From Lineus longissimus (Eukaryota; Nemertea; Pilidiophora; Heteronemertea; Lineidae), in contig NC_088326.1 of NCBI RefSeq assembly GCF_910592395.1, forward strand, positions 3,167,001-3,231,000: a stretch of DNA of 64,000 nucleotides, in the 5' to 3' direction. Position numbers and translations under genes: made by a program. Below, in pieces: positions 13,001 through 23,474 of this stretch. Under the pieces are notes generated by a model. The model was not told the origin of the DNA. It made no database searches and was given only the letters and a program-made list of their open reading frames with translations. Each line of letters starts with the position of its first letter. Position 1 is the first letter of the stretch.

Positions 13001-16000
13001 TAACTAATCTGGCAATTTTGGGTGGAGCGATGTGAGCTGTTGAGCTATTCTTCCTCGTCTTCGCTTCCTGTAGGAAATGGAGGTGTCATTATTCAACCTC
13101 GTATCTTAGTGGTTGAGACTGTCTTTTATACACTGCAATGGATAGGAAATATCTGTCTCACTCACTTTGGACGAGACTTGTTTACATCCAATTTCGTAAG
13201 TGATCTTTGGGGCGTGTTAAGGTTCCGACCAGTGGTTTAATTAATCGCGCGGTTGTTATGAGAATCAGACCGTGTTCCCCAAGGGGCGGCGTTGTCTTCT
13301 TCGTTATCTAGCGAATTGGTGGTTATTGATCAATTTCGAATAGCACTTCGGAAATACTCGGCAGTGTTCGGAATTTGACATCTTAGAGTATAAAAAGATG
13401 AAAGAAATCCGATTTTCTTGGCGGTTTTTTTCTGAAAATGTTTTATAACAACTGGACATCGTTTAGTCGAGTTGACACCAATCGTCAAAGACTTCGGTTC
13501 GCGAACCTTACGAAGAGCTACGAACGACGAAGTATGTAGTAGGAAAGTAGGAAGAAGACTTTATTTTATAGGCAAGTGCCTGGTTCCCGTTTCTTAGCTC
13601 AGATGGCAGCACCTGACAGTGACGAAAGGAGAATATTTAATATAACTTATCGACGACTTGCGAATGTTTCTTCGCCTAGTGATATGACACAGGACATGAT
13701 AGGGTAAACATGGTTGTTTAATATTACACGACGGTAATGTGAAAAACATCAAAATCTGCCGTATATCTGCCAGGGACGATATCTCGCCTTAGCGTCGTTT
13801 GGTTCTAAGGGGTGTCCGGTTAACCAAATCGTAGGCTGGCGAGTGACGAAGTACATTTCATCGATTTCTTTTGAAGCGAGAAATGTACGGTACGCTATGT
13901 GTTTATGTCACATGAGGATTGGGTAACAAGAACTACCACATACATGTACTAGAGACACGGCCTGGTTATTACGCTGTCTCGACATGTCCAATAACGTTAT
14001 ACTGTATCTGGTCAATTATATGGTTAAAAGCTAAAGGATGTATTGATTGCCGAAGTGTCTAACAAATTTGCCATTATCTGTTCGCGGCTGAGCCATCGGA
14101 GCTTTTTAGGGTGCCGAATGGTTGCAAGAAGGTAAATCACCCCCAAACAGCTTTGATTCCGAAAATGACAATCAAATTAAGAACAACATGAGACGTCTGT
14201 TATGGCCGGAACTCCCCCCCCCCCCCTCCCACACACATGCCCACGTTAGGCTGCAGGTGGTAGATTAGTCAAATCATCCACGTTACTGGCGAGGGCTACT
14301 TGTAGTCTGATAATAGAGTTCCGATGAGAAAATGAGGGCACTGGATCAGTCTATGGAATATGGTAGAACGATCCTTACATAACCCACCAGTGATTTTCAA
14401 TATAGCGAAGATATAGAAATCGCTGGTGATGCCATTACAGAAATATCCGTCTTTGACTTCCTTCTTTGAAGAAGGGGAATGAATACACGTACCTCTCCTG
14501 CGGGTCCATCCATGTTACCAACTGACCGACTCGACCACAGACCATATTGATTTCTTGCCCGATTTCCCAGGCGACCGGATCGTAATTATTTGTATTTGTC
14601 ATGTTTGTGGCCGCATCGCAGGAGAAAGCCCGGGATATTCCCAAAACTGCTGCGCTTGAGGTGGGGGGGGGGGTCTATAAAGGGCATCATTTTCTTTTGT
14701 TGTAATGGTGTTCGTAGCATTCACTCGCATTCACTCAATGGGGTAGGCCTAGGCGTTCGCATTGACGTTCCGGGGACTACCCGAAAACTCTCTGTTAAAG
14801 TGACACTATGATGTGATTTACAACTTTGCGGAAATACGTCCGTTTTTAATTGTTGATCACAAATGTAAAGCTCAAATTTTCCATTTTTGATTAGATTTAT
14901 TATAAAATCGCTGAATGTAAACCACCGCGACCGCGAAAATGTTCATGTTGTGACGTCATCAACGAAAACGTCGTCGGCGTGGTGCATCGAAGCGAGCCGT
15001 CCGGGCGAGATTAAACTATCAATTTCTAGAAAATGTGCACTTCGACCGATTTATGAGAAAGTGACGTCGTCATTTGTCAAAAACAGCTAAAACATTATAT
15101 GGTGAAATTTTACACGAGTTACCCTTTTTAACAACAAAGGTGTACCCGAACGGAGAATGCCTTTAATAGTGGGAACTGCAGTTCAATCTAGAGCACGTCA
15201 CATGAAACCATTCTCTCTCAAAACACGCCATTTATTGACTCCTGGCATCTTTATTCAAACACTACTGCGGTAATCCAGCGGCGACTTATTGCGATTTTAT
15301 ATTCACGATTTGTGTGTTTTATGTGAAAAAAAGTATGCTTGCGCTTCAATATTGAAAAATATGAATATCTGCCGGGTTATGCCGTTGGGCTTGGAGCGCT
15401 TTTAAGTTGAAGGCGAGAATTCTGAAATAAAACTATTTTCACCAGCTGAGTCGCAATAATGTTCGCTTCCCAGAAAGTGAGAGAAAAAAACATTCTTGAT
15501 CAGTGCTGCGACATTAATGGACTTGTCGTGTGGAACGTGGGGAAAAGGCTGTGAGATCACGTCAAAGAAGTCTTCAATATGCCGCCATGTTACAAGAAAA
15601 CGGAAGTTTCGTGTGGTTACGATCGCGATAGTATTGCATGTATCACCGGCGTCAGGCATTGTACACATGCAAAAGTGTCCATGCATGGGGCATTGATGGC
15701 CCATGGATGGATCTGTGTGATGATTATCACCAACCCACGGATCCCAGCATAGATTCTATGACGGCTCATGGTAGATCCACTGACGGGTCATTGACAGTTC
15801 CATCAGAGTCCCAATGACAATGTGGCCATAAAAATGATCACATGCAGCAAAGTAGGCCTACAGACCCATTTGAGTACAGTCTTTAGAATTCTGGAAAATA
15901 ATTATAACGGATTCCATCCATGGATCAATGATTGGCCCATGGTAGATGGATTCCATCCATGGATCTATGATGAGGATTCTCCATCATCTATCTATGGATG

Positions 16001-17098
16001 GCCCGTGGATGCAACATTGATGATTTTTCCTCGTCATAGAGCCAGGACACTTTTGCCTGTATATTAGGCAAACAAATCGAGACGATCGAATCAGCCAATC
16101 CAGCAATATGTAATAGACTTCTTTGACGTGATCTCACAGCCTTTTACCCCTGTGCACACCCAGCTTAAGATAAGCACGACTGTCTAGCATTGATCAGAGA
16201 TGCATGTGACGCTGGAGGCTGAATGTGAACAACATGCTTACTCACAAATACGCCAAACGAGACGCTCCGTTCGCATGATACGTTCCTGTCAATTGAATTT
16301 TCACGATCTCAGTCAGGGCATTCGTTGATTATGGTGTCATCAGTGCACTCTAGCAACTAAATATCACTGAACTTGAGAATGCAGCAGACTGTTTCACAAG
16401 TGTCTAGCATTGATCCGAAAGACTGCTGTGATGCTATTGCATACTCGTAGGGAGTTTCAGCAAAGCACACGAAACGTCAACGTGAACGCCTGTCCCATTG
16501 TCCGGCATCGTTATCATGAGGTCGAACAATGAGATATAGGCGTTCACGTTGGCGTTTCGGGGGCTGCGAAAACACCCAAAGTCTTGTCCACTTCCAGCTC
16601 TCCGATCATGCCTGGGCATGGATTTGTTATACTTCTAAAGTTTACAACACGACGTCACAACATCAACGAATGTTTTGTAGGTCAAACTCACCCATATATC
16701 AGCGCTGCTCCTGCTATCCCACCACTGGACTGCGCCAGAAGGTACAAAAATCCTCTCAGCGGTGTAATCTTGCAACAAAACATCATGGGTAAAGTCACGG
16801 CAGGGTTCATGTGTCCGCCTGAAATATGTCCGAAGCACTGCACCAAGGTGGCAATGGTGACCCCGTGAACTAGAGCAGTATACACGACACCATTAGGTGC
16901 ATTCGCCCAGGGAAGAGTACAGGTCACGCTGAAGAAAACGTAGAAGAAAGTCGAGAGGCATTCGCAGATGACGCTCCGCCAGAATTCTATTGTCCGGACC
17001 TCCGCCCGCATGCTGGCCCGCCGCAGCGCCTCGTACTTCCTGCACCGAATCGTTTCGATCTGCTCCGCAAGCTGCATGAAATAGTCGTCCATAGCCAT
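1043..17098 (-). CDS. bib-like: Big-brain-like aquaporin, 3 exons, 3' end off window
   Basis: Membrane channel of the MIP/aquaporin family. Exons on the minus strand: 17098-16692 (start ATG, residues 1-135 plus two bases), 1548-1344 and 1123-1043; donors gtgagt, gtaggt and gtgagt, acceptors after long pyrimidine runs, all phases compatible, giving 231 residues. The first NPA motif is at 98-100 (HMNPAV) and the second at 213-215 (INPARALG), followed by the pore arginine R216. The N-terminal stretch MRAEVRTIEFWRS before helix 1 closely resembles Drosophila Big brain (MQAEIRTLEFWRS), the reason for the BIB call. Transmembrane helices 1-5 are present; helix 6 and the tail are missing and no exon for them is visible in 1-1036, so the last exon lies left of the window. 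Intron 1 is 15.1 kb and carries a nested ORF. The pore filter is unusual (see findings). AQP4-like is the alternative name. Confidence 0.93.
2316..2996 (-). CDS. Uncharacterised acylated 226-aa protein nested in aquaporin intron
   Basis: Uninterrupted 226-codon ORF starting MGCNKSK and ending EEEEFC. I do not recognise the family. Gly2 fits an N-myristoylation signal and Cys3 a neighbouring palmitoylation site, followed by a Lys/Arg-rich stretch (residues 5-33) that could help membrane binding. The rest is hydrophilic and Ser/Arg/Glu-rich with little hydrophobic core, so probably disordered; it contains an RRES motif near residue 117 that matches a PKA consensus, and a very acidic C-terminus. 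No transmembrane segment. It lies in intron 1 of the aquaporin on the same strand, with its own upstream CRE cluster (3100-3149), suggesting an independent nested gene. It could instead be an alternative exon of the aquaporin locus, but I see no strong acceptor immediately upstream of the ATG. Confidence 0.6.
   Translation of the reverse strand: MGCNKSKVVPFKKQERRENATALKKARPRSAKKNRVDVKTAYDKEFAEDCYYGRRSDSMECLADLHSYQEDVLTQSWSYSSMEESVEERRYSTERVADVRLYQKGLLSPSVTENDRRESLEYIDLEDLLKEANEVAGPAPKPIKAWSVERPAASRAGASQEPAIAEVRSRPRRPGLSWPKKLKEVQSRIGQTLEDSHCVRKSLAGRQLSSQMMVLEDLDFEEEEFC
3100..3149 (-). promoter_or_regulatory. Three perfect CRE palindromes (TGACGTCA)
   Basis: The 8-bp palindrome TGACGTCA occurs at 3100-3107, 3117-3124 and 3142-3149, about 105-155 bp upstream of the start codon of the nested minus-strand ORF at 2996. 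This is the full binding site for CREB/ATF bZIP factors. Three perfect copies in 50 bp are far beyond chance. A role as promoter of the nested gene is inferred from position only. Confidence 0.6.
4700..4926 (+). mobile_element. LINE-like 3' end
   Basis: A short hairpin (CCCCAATTATGGGG) is followed by gtgcaataaat and an ATT microsatellite tail, the usual 3' architecture of truncated non-LTR retrotransposons. The motif ggccctgaccaggc occurs twice inside (4721 and 4788 area). No reverse-transcriptase coding sequence remains that I can read. Confidence 0.5.
6751..6878. mobile_element. Foldback MITE with GGCCCGGTTGTT ends
   Basis: Left end CAGGGCCCGGTTGTTCGAAA at 6751 is answered by a reverse-complement end (TTTCTAACAACCGGGCCAG) finishing about 6878, giving a 128-bp non-coding element. 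Similar GGGCCCGGTTG termini are common on invertebrate and fish MITEs. Class (hAT-like or other) not decided because no clear target duplication is seen. Confidence 0.6.
6884..7081. repeat. Tandem duplication, period 104 bp
   Basis: A block starting ttaataatgagggtgaattc at 6884 repeats at 6988 with only a few differences, ending near 7081. It directly abuts the foldback element at 6751-6878. Confidence 0.85.
7525..7835. repeat. CCAAT-rich tandem repeats
   Basis: The phrase GGTTCAAATYGACCAATCA occurs around 7530, 7560, 7657 and 7687, i.e. pairs 30 bp apart in a larger unit of about 127 bp, with further degraded copies on both sides (accaatca near 7510, aaatcaac near 7803). Each copy carries a CCAAT box. 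Confidence 0.75.
9321..9765. repeat. Pair of diverged direct repeats
   Basis: GATCTATCTGTCGCCGGGGA occurs at about 9327 and 9677, each followed by a related stretch (ggctgtctgcgacgtgtattaac versus a diverged form) and then by gtcacag. Two copies of an otherwise unidentified repeat about 350 bp apart. Confidence 0.6.
14795..15131 (+). mobile_element. TTAA MITE family A, copy 1 (337 bp)
   Basis: Bounded by TTAA on both sides, with left end TTAAAGTGACACT and right end GTTACCCTTTAA-type, i.e. short imperfect inverted termini (AAAGTGACAC against AAAGGGTAAC). The interior is nearly the same as the copy at 30884-31219, including a TGACGTCA and the phrase caaaaacagctaaaacatta. TTAA duplication places it with piggyBac-type non-autonomous elements. 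ORFs inside it are chance. Confidence 0.85.
15543..16145. repeat. Inverted repeat, 31-bp arms 540 bp apart
   Basis: GGCTGTGAGATCACGTCAAA with its flanks (15543-15573) is repeated in reverse complement at 16115-16145 essentially without mismatch. The enclosed 540 bp include a patch of repeated ATCCATGGATC motifs (about 15700-16010). It could be a MITE with subterminal arms or a local inversion scar. Confidence 0.6.
15700..16010. repeat. ATCCATGG-rich simple repeat patch
   Basis: GGATTCCATCCATGGATC occurs at 15909 and again at about 15948; related atggatccat, cccatggt and gatggcccatgg words recur through the patch on both strands. Looks like degenerate, partly palindromic short tandem repeats. 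Confidence 0.6.
16470..16559. repeat. 90-bp hairpin
   Basis: CGAAACGTCAACGTGAACGC (from 16470) pairs with a reverse-complement arm ending at 16559 (one difference in the first 20 bp); pairing continues imperfectly toward the centre through cattgt..cg. Small foldback element just downstream of aquaporin exon 1, inside intron 1. Confidence 0.7.
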
Positions 17099-18217
17099 GT
17101 CCAGGTCATGAAATTATATCCCAGCCTATAGAATGATAGAATCCTCCTTTTGGTTAACAACGTTTTTATTGAACTCGTCTTCCGTTGTCAGAGACGGTCC
17201 AGAACGGCCCTTGACTCGCACTCACCGCCAGTTATTGGTAACGAAATTGGCAACTGGCATCGAATTTTTGTTAACCGATCAGACACCTCCTTCGCATGAT
17301 AATAATCTTGAGAATAGGGTATAAATGTTAGCAGCAAATAACCTCCCCATCACAAGTATAGGTGCTTCAGTGTAGGCCTATATCCGTGCCCAATTTTGTC
17401 AGTTTTGAAGACGTCTACTCCTGTTCCTGAATACAAAGAGCAAAATTGACTTGATGGTACCAGAGACTTAGGGTAGGTTTCCACTGATTGCATCCTGACA
17501 TAACCATTGATTTTCACTATACTCCGCCACTCGATATTTTGTTTTTCGAGGTTGGATCGTGTACAGATAGTGCTTCTATGAATCAAACACGAATTCATCC
17601 ATGCCTGTGGTCCTTCGAACCGTCACATGAAATCGCTCTGAAAGTGGAAGAGAATGACTCAAAAAGTATCCTTCAAAATCACCGATTAGGCGCCCCCTTA
17701 ATTCGGCACGCAGCTGAAATAGACTCACTCAATATATGTCACAAATCCCTGGAAATCGATACAGACCGCCGCGACTCGAAATAATCGTATCAGATTTTCG
17801 TGATTCGAAAGATAAATGTGTTTTCATAGCCTACTTGGAAAAAATCTTTGTCGTCTTTCGTTGGCCAATTGAATTGGGATTCATCCTTTCGCGATAGGTA
17901 ACAAGCATCGATTTGTAAATGTAGAGTTAGGCGCATTCAGGGATACCGAAAGCAAAAGATTGGGGTTAGTTCCTGTGGGTAGTCCAATCAGAAGTGCCGA
18001 ATTCTGCATCCCCGGCGCGCTCCTAGAGATGGTCAGCCAATTAGAAAACTCTATTGCGGGGTCATTTTCGGTCAACTTTGCTTTCTGAATAGAGTGGTTT
18101 GAGACTGGTCACGTTTACATACGATTATCTTTGTCACATGTCCTAGTTCACGCGTCATTTGCCTCGAGCGTGTTCATGAATTGACATATGGTCGAACACA
18201 TGGCATGAAATGACATA

Positions 18218-21200
18218 AGGGTAAAAAGTGACATCGTGAATCTTATGTAGCCAACTCATTGGAAATGACTTGTTCGTTCTTAGTGGCACGTTACAGGTGA
18301 CACACTTATGTTAAACTCTATGTAAACCGAGGCTACGTGCGTATTGGCTAGTCTTCATTCATTCTTGGTCTTCATTCATTTTTGGTTTATAGCTTAAATT
18401 CGATGGCTACAGCTGATATAGTGGTACATCCGGGGCAAATCCAGTCAAATGTGTCCGTCCTCTGAAAAAAAAGAACATGTCGCGTTTTACAATGTACATC
18501 TGTACTCCACATGCATTAATTTTAGTATGTGAAAGCCATTCCGCTTCTTCTTCTTGTCCTCCTCCTTCCCTATTGTCAAGTCATTTCCAAAGAGCGGGCT
18601 ACATACGATCCCCGCTGTCACGTTTCACCCTCAGGTCGTGTCATGTCATGTCTCTTACAAACTTGCTTGTGACAAGCAACAAGTGACCCGTCAACAGTGA
18701 GTGACAAGTGAGACCTGCAAAGTGAATCCTATGTAACTCCTGCCGAAGTCGCAAACTATCTCACCATGGTTGATTTCTGTCGCAAAAACGACATTGTGCG
18801 AGGCTATAGCTTTTTCATTGTGAATCACTGCGTCCAAATCACGCAGCATTCGATCAACACGACAGCTGATTCAATACTGGAACACCAAGGGCTCGAATCT
18901 GCATCAAACTCCCCGGGCAACCGGTCAGCCAAAGCTTTGAAGCCGCTGAGATGAGACTCAACGATTAGTAAATCGATCAGAGTCCGATCATTTGAAGACA
19001 CGTCCTTCCTCGCGGCATTGCTTCATGTGTATTGGAGATACCGACCACCAACTGCAATATCGGTATATCGAAAAACAAGCATTACAGCTGATCAAAGATA
19101 GTCCTACCGTCAAAAATACACATACATGTAGCTAAAAACAACAGAACAACCCTTTCAGCTGAAATTTTGCCGAGATATAACACTACAGGGTGTTCAAAAA
19201 TAATCTTGGTAGTTTGAAGCCGTTTCTCGCAATGAAAACTAGAAGCAATGACATCATACAAGTGACAACGTGAATTCTGCTGTACGACATCGTGAATTCT
19301 ATGTAGCCCACTCGAGGAAATGACTTCTTCGGTTTAAAAGTGACACGCGTCAAGAGACAACGTCGACTCTAATGTACAGTGCGGGAGCCAGCTTTAGTTT
19401 TTATCCCACTCAACCTACTTTATATACGATACTAAAAGTCATTTTAGACATTAGATATTCGGAGATGTCTCCTTTAATGAAGTGGGACATACCAAGTAGA
19501 TAATTCCCTTCTCACATTAATGCCTTTTCCCTGTATTTTGAATCGAGTTACAATGTGTCTTAACCACCATCAGCATCATACTGAGATCATGCTTTTTTTA
19601 CTCCTATGTCGTATAATCGAGAGGCGGAGTATATTGAAAACAACTCGTGTCAGGATGCATATGCATAAGAAAGCGTATTTCATTGTTGTGCGTGTTAGCA
19701 TGTAATCCAAGACAACAGGTGAACACATACAACAACGAAAACACGTTAAAAAGCGGAGCAGCGCTAAATAATAACATCTCCGATTCCATCTCATCCAAAG
19801 TATACCATTGCATCGCTGCTTCTTTTGTGCTCATTTTTGTTTGTACGTTGTATCTTCCACTAAAGCCTTGTGTGTGACAATATTTTGTCAGCATTTTTTG
19901 TAACATTGTCGGTGTTGTCTTGACCAGATGCCAGGTTGCCGAAAATTTTGAAAGTGTGCAAAGAGTTAAAAGTTCGGCAACATGTAACCTTGATAGAAAT
20001 TGACTTTGCATTCATTTCGTCAACATCTCGGTAATAAATTGGTTTACGCTGTTGCCGAACTTTTATGCGCTGTGCACAAATTTTCGGTGCGGGACACCTG
20101 GTCAACATGTTACCGAGAAAACTACCGAAAAGGTTGTCAGTGTACACACAGCTTTCTTGGCCACTGCGTTGTGGGCAAACTAACTAGGCAAACTGCGCTA
20201 TAGGGGCGGCTCGAAGACAGAGAGAAATAGGGGACGACTATCCCTAACTTATCCGAACTTCTTGGTCAAATTCAAGGATTGAAATATCGTGGTAGCGTTT
20301 TGCATTACATAGGATGGCGCTTCTTATATCCAAGACACCAGGCAACCCACACAATGACGAAAACACGATATAAAAAGCCGAGTATAGAGCAAAATCATTC
20401 CAGCCTATTCAATCCAAGTTTCTGCTTCCAATACATTCTTATTCCAGGGAGGATTTCATCGAGTGTTAAAACCTCCCTGCTTATCCAAAGTGAATCGCAA
20501 TTGATTTTTTTTAGTGTCTTCCGCTAATTAAACGGCAAGCAAGATAGGAAAGCTACGAATAGGCAACTTGCAGATTGTGTTATGCTGAAGATGGCGAAAC
20601 ATGAAACATGAAACACGACAAAGCAACACGATACAGTCTTGAACTCCTCGGGTATGATTTCTAGCGTATTTTTGCATTCAAAGTTGGCGCCCCATGGTTC
20701 TAATAAGCAACTTTCTGCTTCCGATGGTTACAAGGAGCACCTTGCTGTTCGATGAGGTGCCATAGCATCCCCCTTGTATCTTTTCTTCGACTTGATTACA
20801 AAATCCCTGACAAATGCTGCAGGGAGGTGCTTTGTTTAGGCTAAGCCACAGAACCGTTTGGCAGTGATGACCTTTTTGAGGAGAATTTGCCAAGGATGGG
20901 GCAATTGAGCCTTCTGCTCACCCAAACTTAGTGCAATGTACATGACTTTTGACATCATAAGAGTACCGTACATTAAATCGGTTCGTGCTTCATGCTGAAC
21001 TCTCTCACGGTTTCGAACCGCTCAAATTGACATTACTAGCGCCTCGAACGTATTTCCAGTGCCAGTTTCTAAATTCCGCTTCATTCTGATCAACTGAATG
21101 AGCAATTACACAAAATTGATCTTCTTCTAAGTGGTTATTCAAAACGCGATAGGCAGTTGAGTTACGCACAGAGTCAGCAATGCAGGAAGCCGATGTCGCC

Positions 21201-22022
21201 GGCACTGAAATCACTGCGTGGTTTGCAAATTCTAGCAACACGATGGGCTTGAACGAGATCAGGTTACGGTCCACTCTTAAAAATACAGGTTTTTGAGCTT
21301 CTGGAAAAGCTTTCAGGGTTTTTAAGCCGACACAAATATGCACCCCGGCCCCGTGTAGCGGTTTGTCAGGGAAATCAAACCCTTTCGCACTAATAAAAAC
21401 TCGTCTTCCGAGTTAAATTTTACGCACTGTAAACTTCTTGACACTAATTCGTGTGATTTCATATTCGCTTCAGTGCTTTTATCAAAGATCGGGCCTTCTT
21501 TGATTTTACGTAATCCTCTTAAAGGTGAGTATGACAGCACGGAAAGATCAAAGCTTGGAGAAATCATCCGATTACGTACAGGTATATGTACGTCCAGCAG
21601 ATTTAAAGGAACATTTAAGAAGGGCATGGGCTATGTTGTTTTTCTTGCAAATGATGGCTTCCTCAAAACAGGATCCCCGTGCAACGGAGGTGAGGACACA
21701 AGTGTAAAATGTTCTATAAGCAGAATCAAAGTGAGCCAAAACAACATCATCAAACCCCGCATCAACCGCAGTGAAATGTTTTTAGTGTTTTGCTTTTACT
21801 TGTCACGAGTCAACTGACTTTACCTTGAAAACACGACGTGAGGGTAAAAAGTGACATCGTGAATCGTATGTAGCCCGCTCTTTGGAAGTGGCTTGTTCGT
21901 TCTTCATGTCAATCATGAAACGTGAACAGTGACACCCAGTGAAAATGTGAGCTCTATGTAGCCCGCGCTCTTTGGAAATGACTTGTTCGTGGTTAAATTG
22001 ACACGTGTCAAGCGACAACGCA
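18218..22022. repeat. Dispersed ATGTAGCCCGCTCTTTGGAA repeat family
   Basis: At least five copies of a 60-90 bp sequence with the core ATGTAGCCCGCTCTTTGGAA followed by atgacttgttcg: plus strand at 18218-18280, 19286-19370, 21838-21905 and 21929-22022, minus strand at 18575-18633. Several are preceded by gtaaaaagtgacatcgtgaat. The first and the inverted copy could pair as a hairpin. No coding content. Confidence 0.75.
19868..20158. repeat. Imperfect foldback, about 290 bp
   Basis: AAAGTTCGGCAAC (about 19969-19981) faces GTTGCCGAACTTT (about 20051-20063); outward from these the arms keep pairing imperfectly (ccgaaaattttg / caaattttcgg; gaccag / ctggtc). The ORFs across it on both strands are products of the palindrome. 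Confidence 0.6.
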
Positions 22023-23204
22023 GCCTAGGATCCACGGCAGCATGTCGATGGCTATATTTTTTTAAAGAAACAACTGTACCGTATACGAGGAAGTGCAAGC
22101 AAAAAGCTGCTTGTAGAAGAACAAAAACAATGTGGCATTATTCATGTCTCGTCTGCCTGTTCCCGAAGAGTACACATCGCTTTGACATCAAGGGCGGGGA
22201 GGACGCCGTTGTAAGTATGACTTGGACCAATGATTTCGCTAGAGAATACTGTATTTTAGCATGGAAGCTGAAACACATTTTCTATGGATGCCAACATCTC
22301 TCGTGCTCGTGAGTCTTGTTTACATTATATTGACCAGCAGAGGAAGCAGACGACTGTAAAAGACACGCAACGCAAACCGGTGTGACAGCGGATATAGTCC
22401 CCCTGGAGTCTTAGTCCGGTAGCATTGTATTTGATCAATTAAGCAGCATGATCTATTGTACCGCTAACCCTAACCAAAACATTTAGCAATGCGGGCTATT
22501 GTTACACGGACTATCAGCCCTAGGACTGCTATCCCTTGCACACCGGTTTCAAACAAACAGACCACAAAAATGATTCTAGCGCCCACCAAACCAATGAGTT
22601 AACAGAATTCCATTATTTGATTGCTAAGTCAATAGAAACCACTAGCCTGGCAAAAAATACAGTGTTCTTGGCCACTGATTAAAAAAACAATCGTCAACGA
22701 GCAAATAATAAAACAGTCGTGCAGATCCACAGCACTTCACCAAGCAAATAATCATCGGGTTTGATTCGATTTGTTATAAAGTAAAGTCGAAAAAGTGGTG
22801 AGCGCGGCCGAGGCGATTTAGCAGAATCTGCGGAAACTGGGCGCAAACAGCCTAAAACAGTATGAGAATGTCGATATCGAATATAAACAATAGATATTTG
22901 TAATATTCGCCACGTTTTGTCTTCTTCCGGCTAATGTGGTAATGGTCTGTCCCACCACGGCCGATGAGGAAATAAACCGAGAAAAATGCAGACCAATTTT
23001 TTCATGCACGCTGGGGTCTTTCCTATGATGAATATTTGATACTTACGGAATAATACAAATATTTATGATATATTTATTCATATTTGCTGAGTTAGTCGAA
23101 GGTTCTGCCTTGAATATACAGATTTAGAAAAGATTCTCGGCAGGCTGGGGGTGTATTAGGGCAAATCAATTTATCTCACTCGGGTGTCTCCTCATCCTGG
23201 GTGG

Positions 23205-23474
23205 CTATCTGTGTGATTTCAAAAGGGCTGACTCATCGCAGGCCCAGTCATGCAGAAATAAATCCGACTGCTCAAAATCCAACTTGATTTCCTCAGAATA
23301 ACAAACACCGGAATCAAGTAATGATTCGATAGCCTTTTCACTTAAATCCCACATAATATCATATCCAGCAGTGTCAGTCGTCTGCGCGTTTGTTAAAAAA
23401 ACGTCCGCTGATGCAGGACGTCGAAAAGGACACCCTTTAGTGTTGATGCAGAAAATGATGCTATACCGTACCAA
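23205..23474 (-). CDS. Doubtful ORF, possible terminal exon
   Basis: Open frame of 89 codons; from about 23390 down to the stop at 23205 it reads as an acidic, protein-like sequence (YDIMWDLSEKAIESLLDSG, then FEQSDLFLHDWACDESALL). A possible acceptor (tttttttaacaaacgcgcag) precedes this part. The GC-rich stretch just upstream (23520-23660) has an open frame that looks like a helical segment (QLQAANDRLLQVGADVLAE), but I could not find a donor whose phase fits. I recognise no family. Confidence 0.25.
   Translation of the reverse strand: MVRYSIIFCINTKGCPFRRPASADVFLTNAQTTDTAGYDIMWDLSEKAIESLLDSGVCYSEEIKLDFEQSDLFLHDWACDESALLKSHR

Larger units (their letters stand above)
1549..14794. other. Left part of 15-kb aquaporin intron 1
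   Basis: Besides the nested ORF and the repeats listed separately, I see no exon in this stretch. Short ORFs are below 125 codons, have no recognisable motif and are often contradicted by longer shadows. It contains a polyC run at about 14213-14226 and a polyG run near 14662. Confidence 0.6.

Noticed and set aside
19604-20011. 135-codon minus-strand ORF
   Set aside because: Ends inside the foldback at 19868-20158 and has no recognisable motif.
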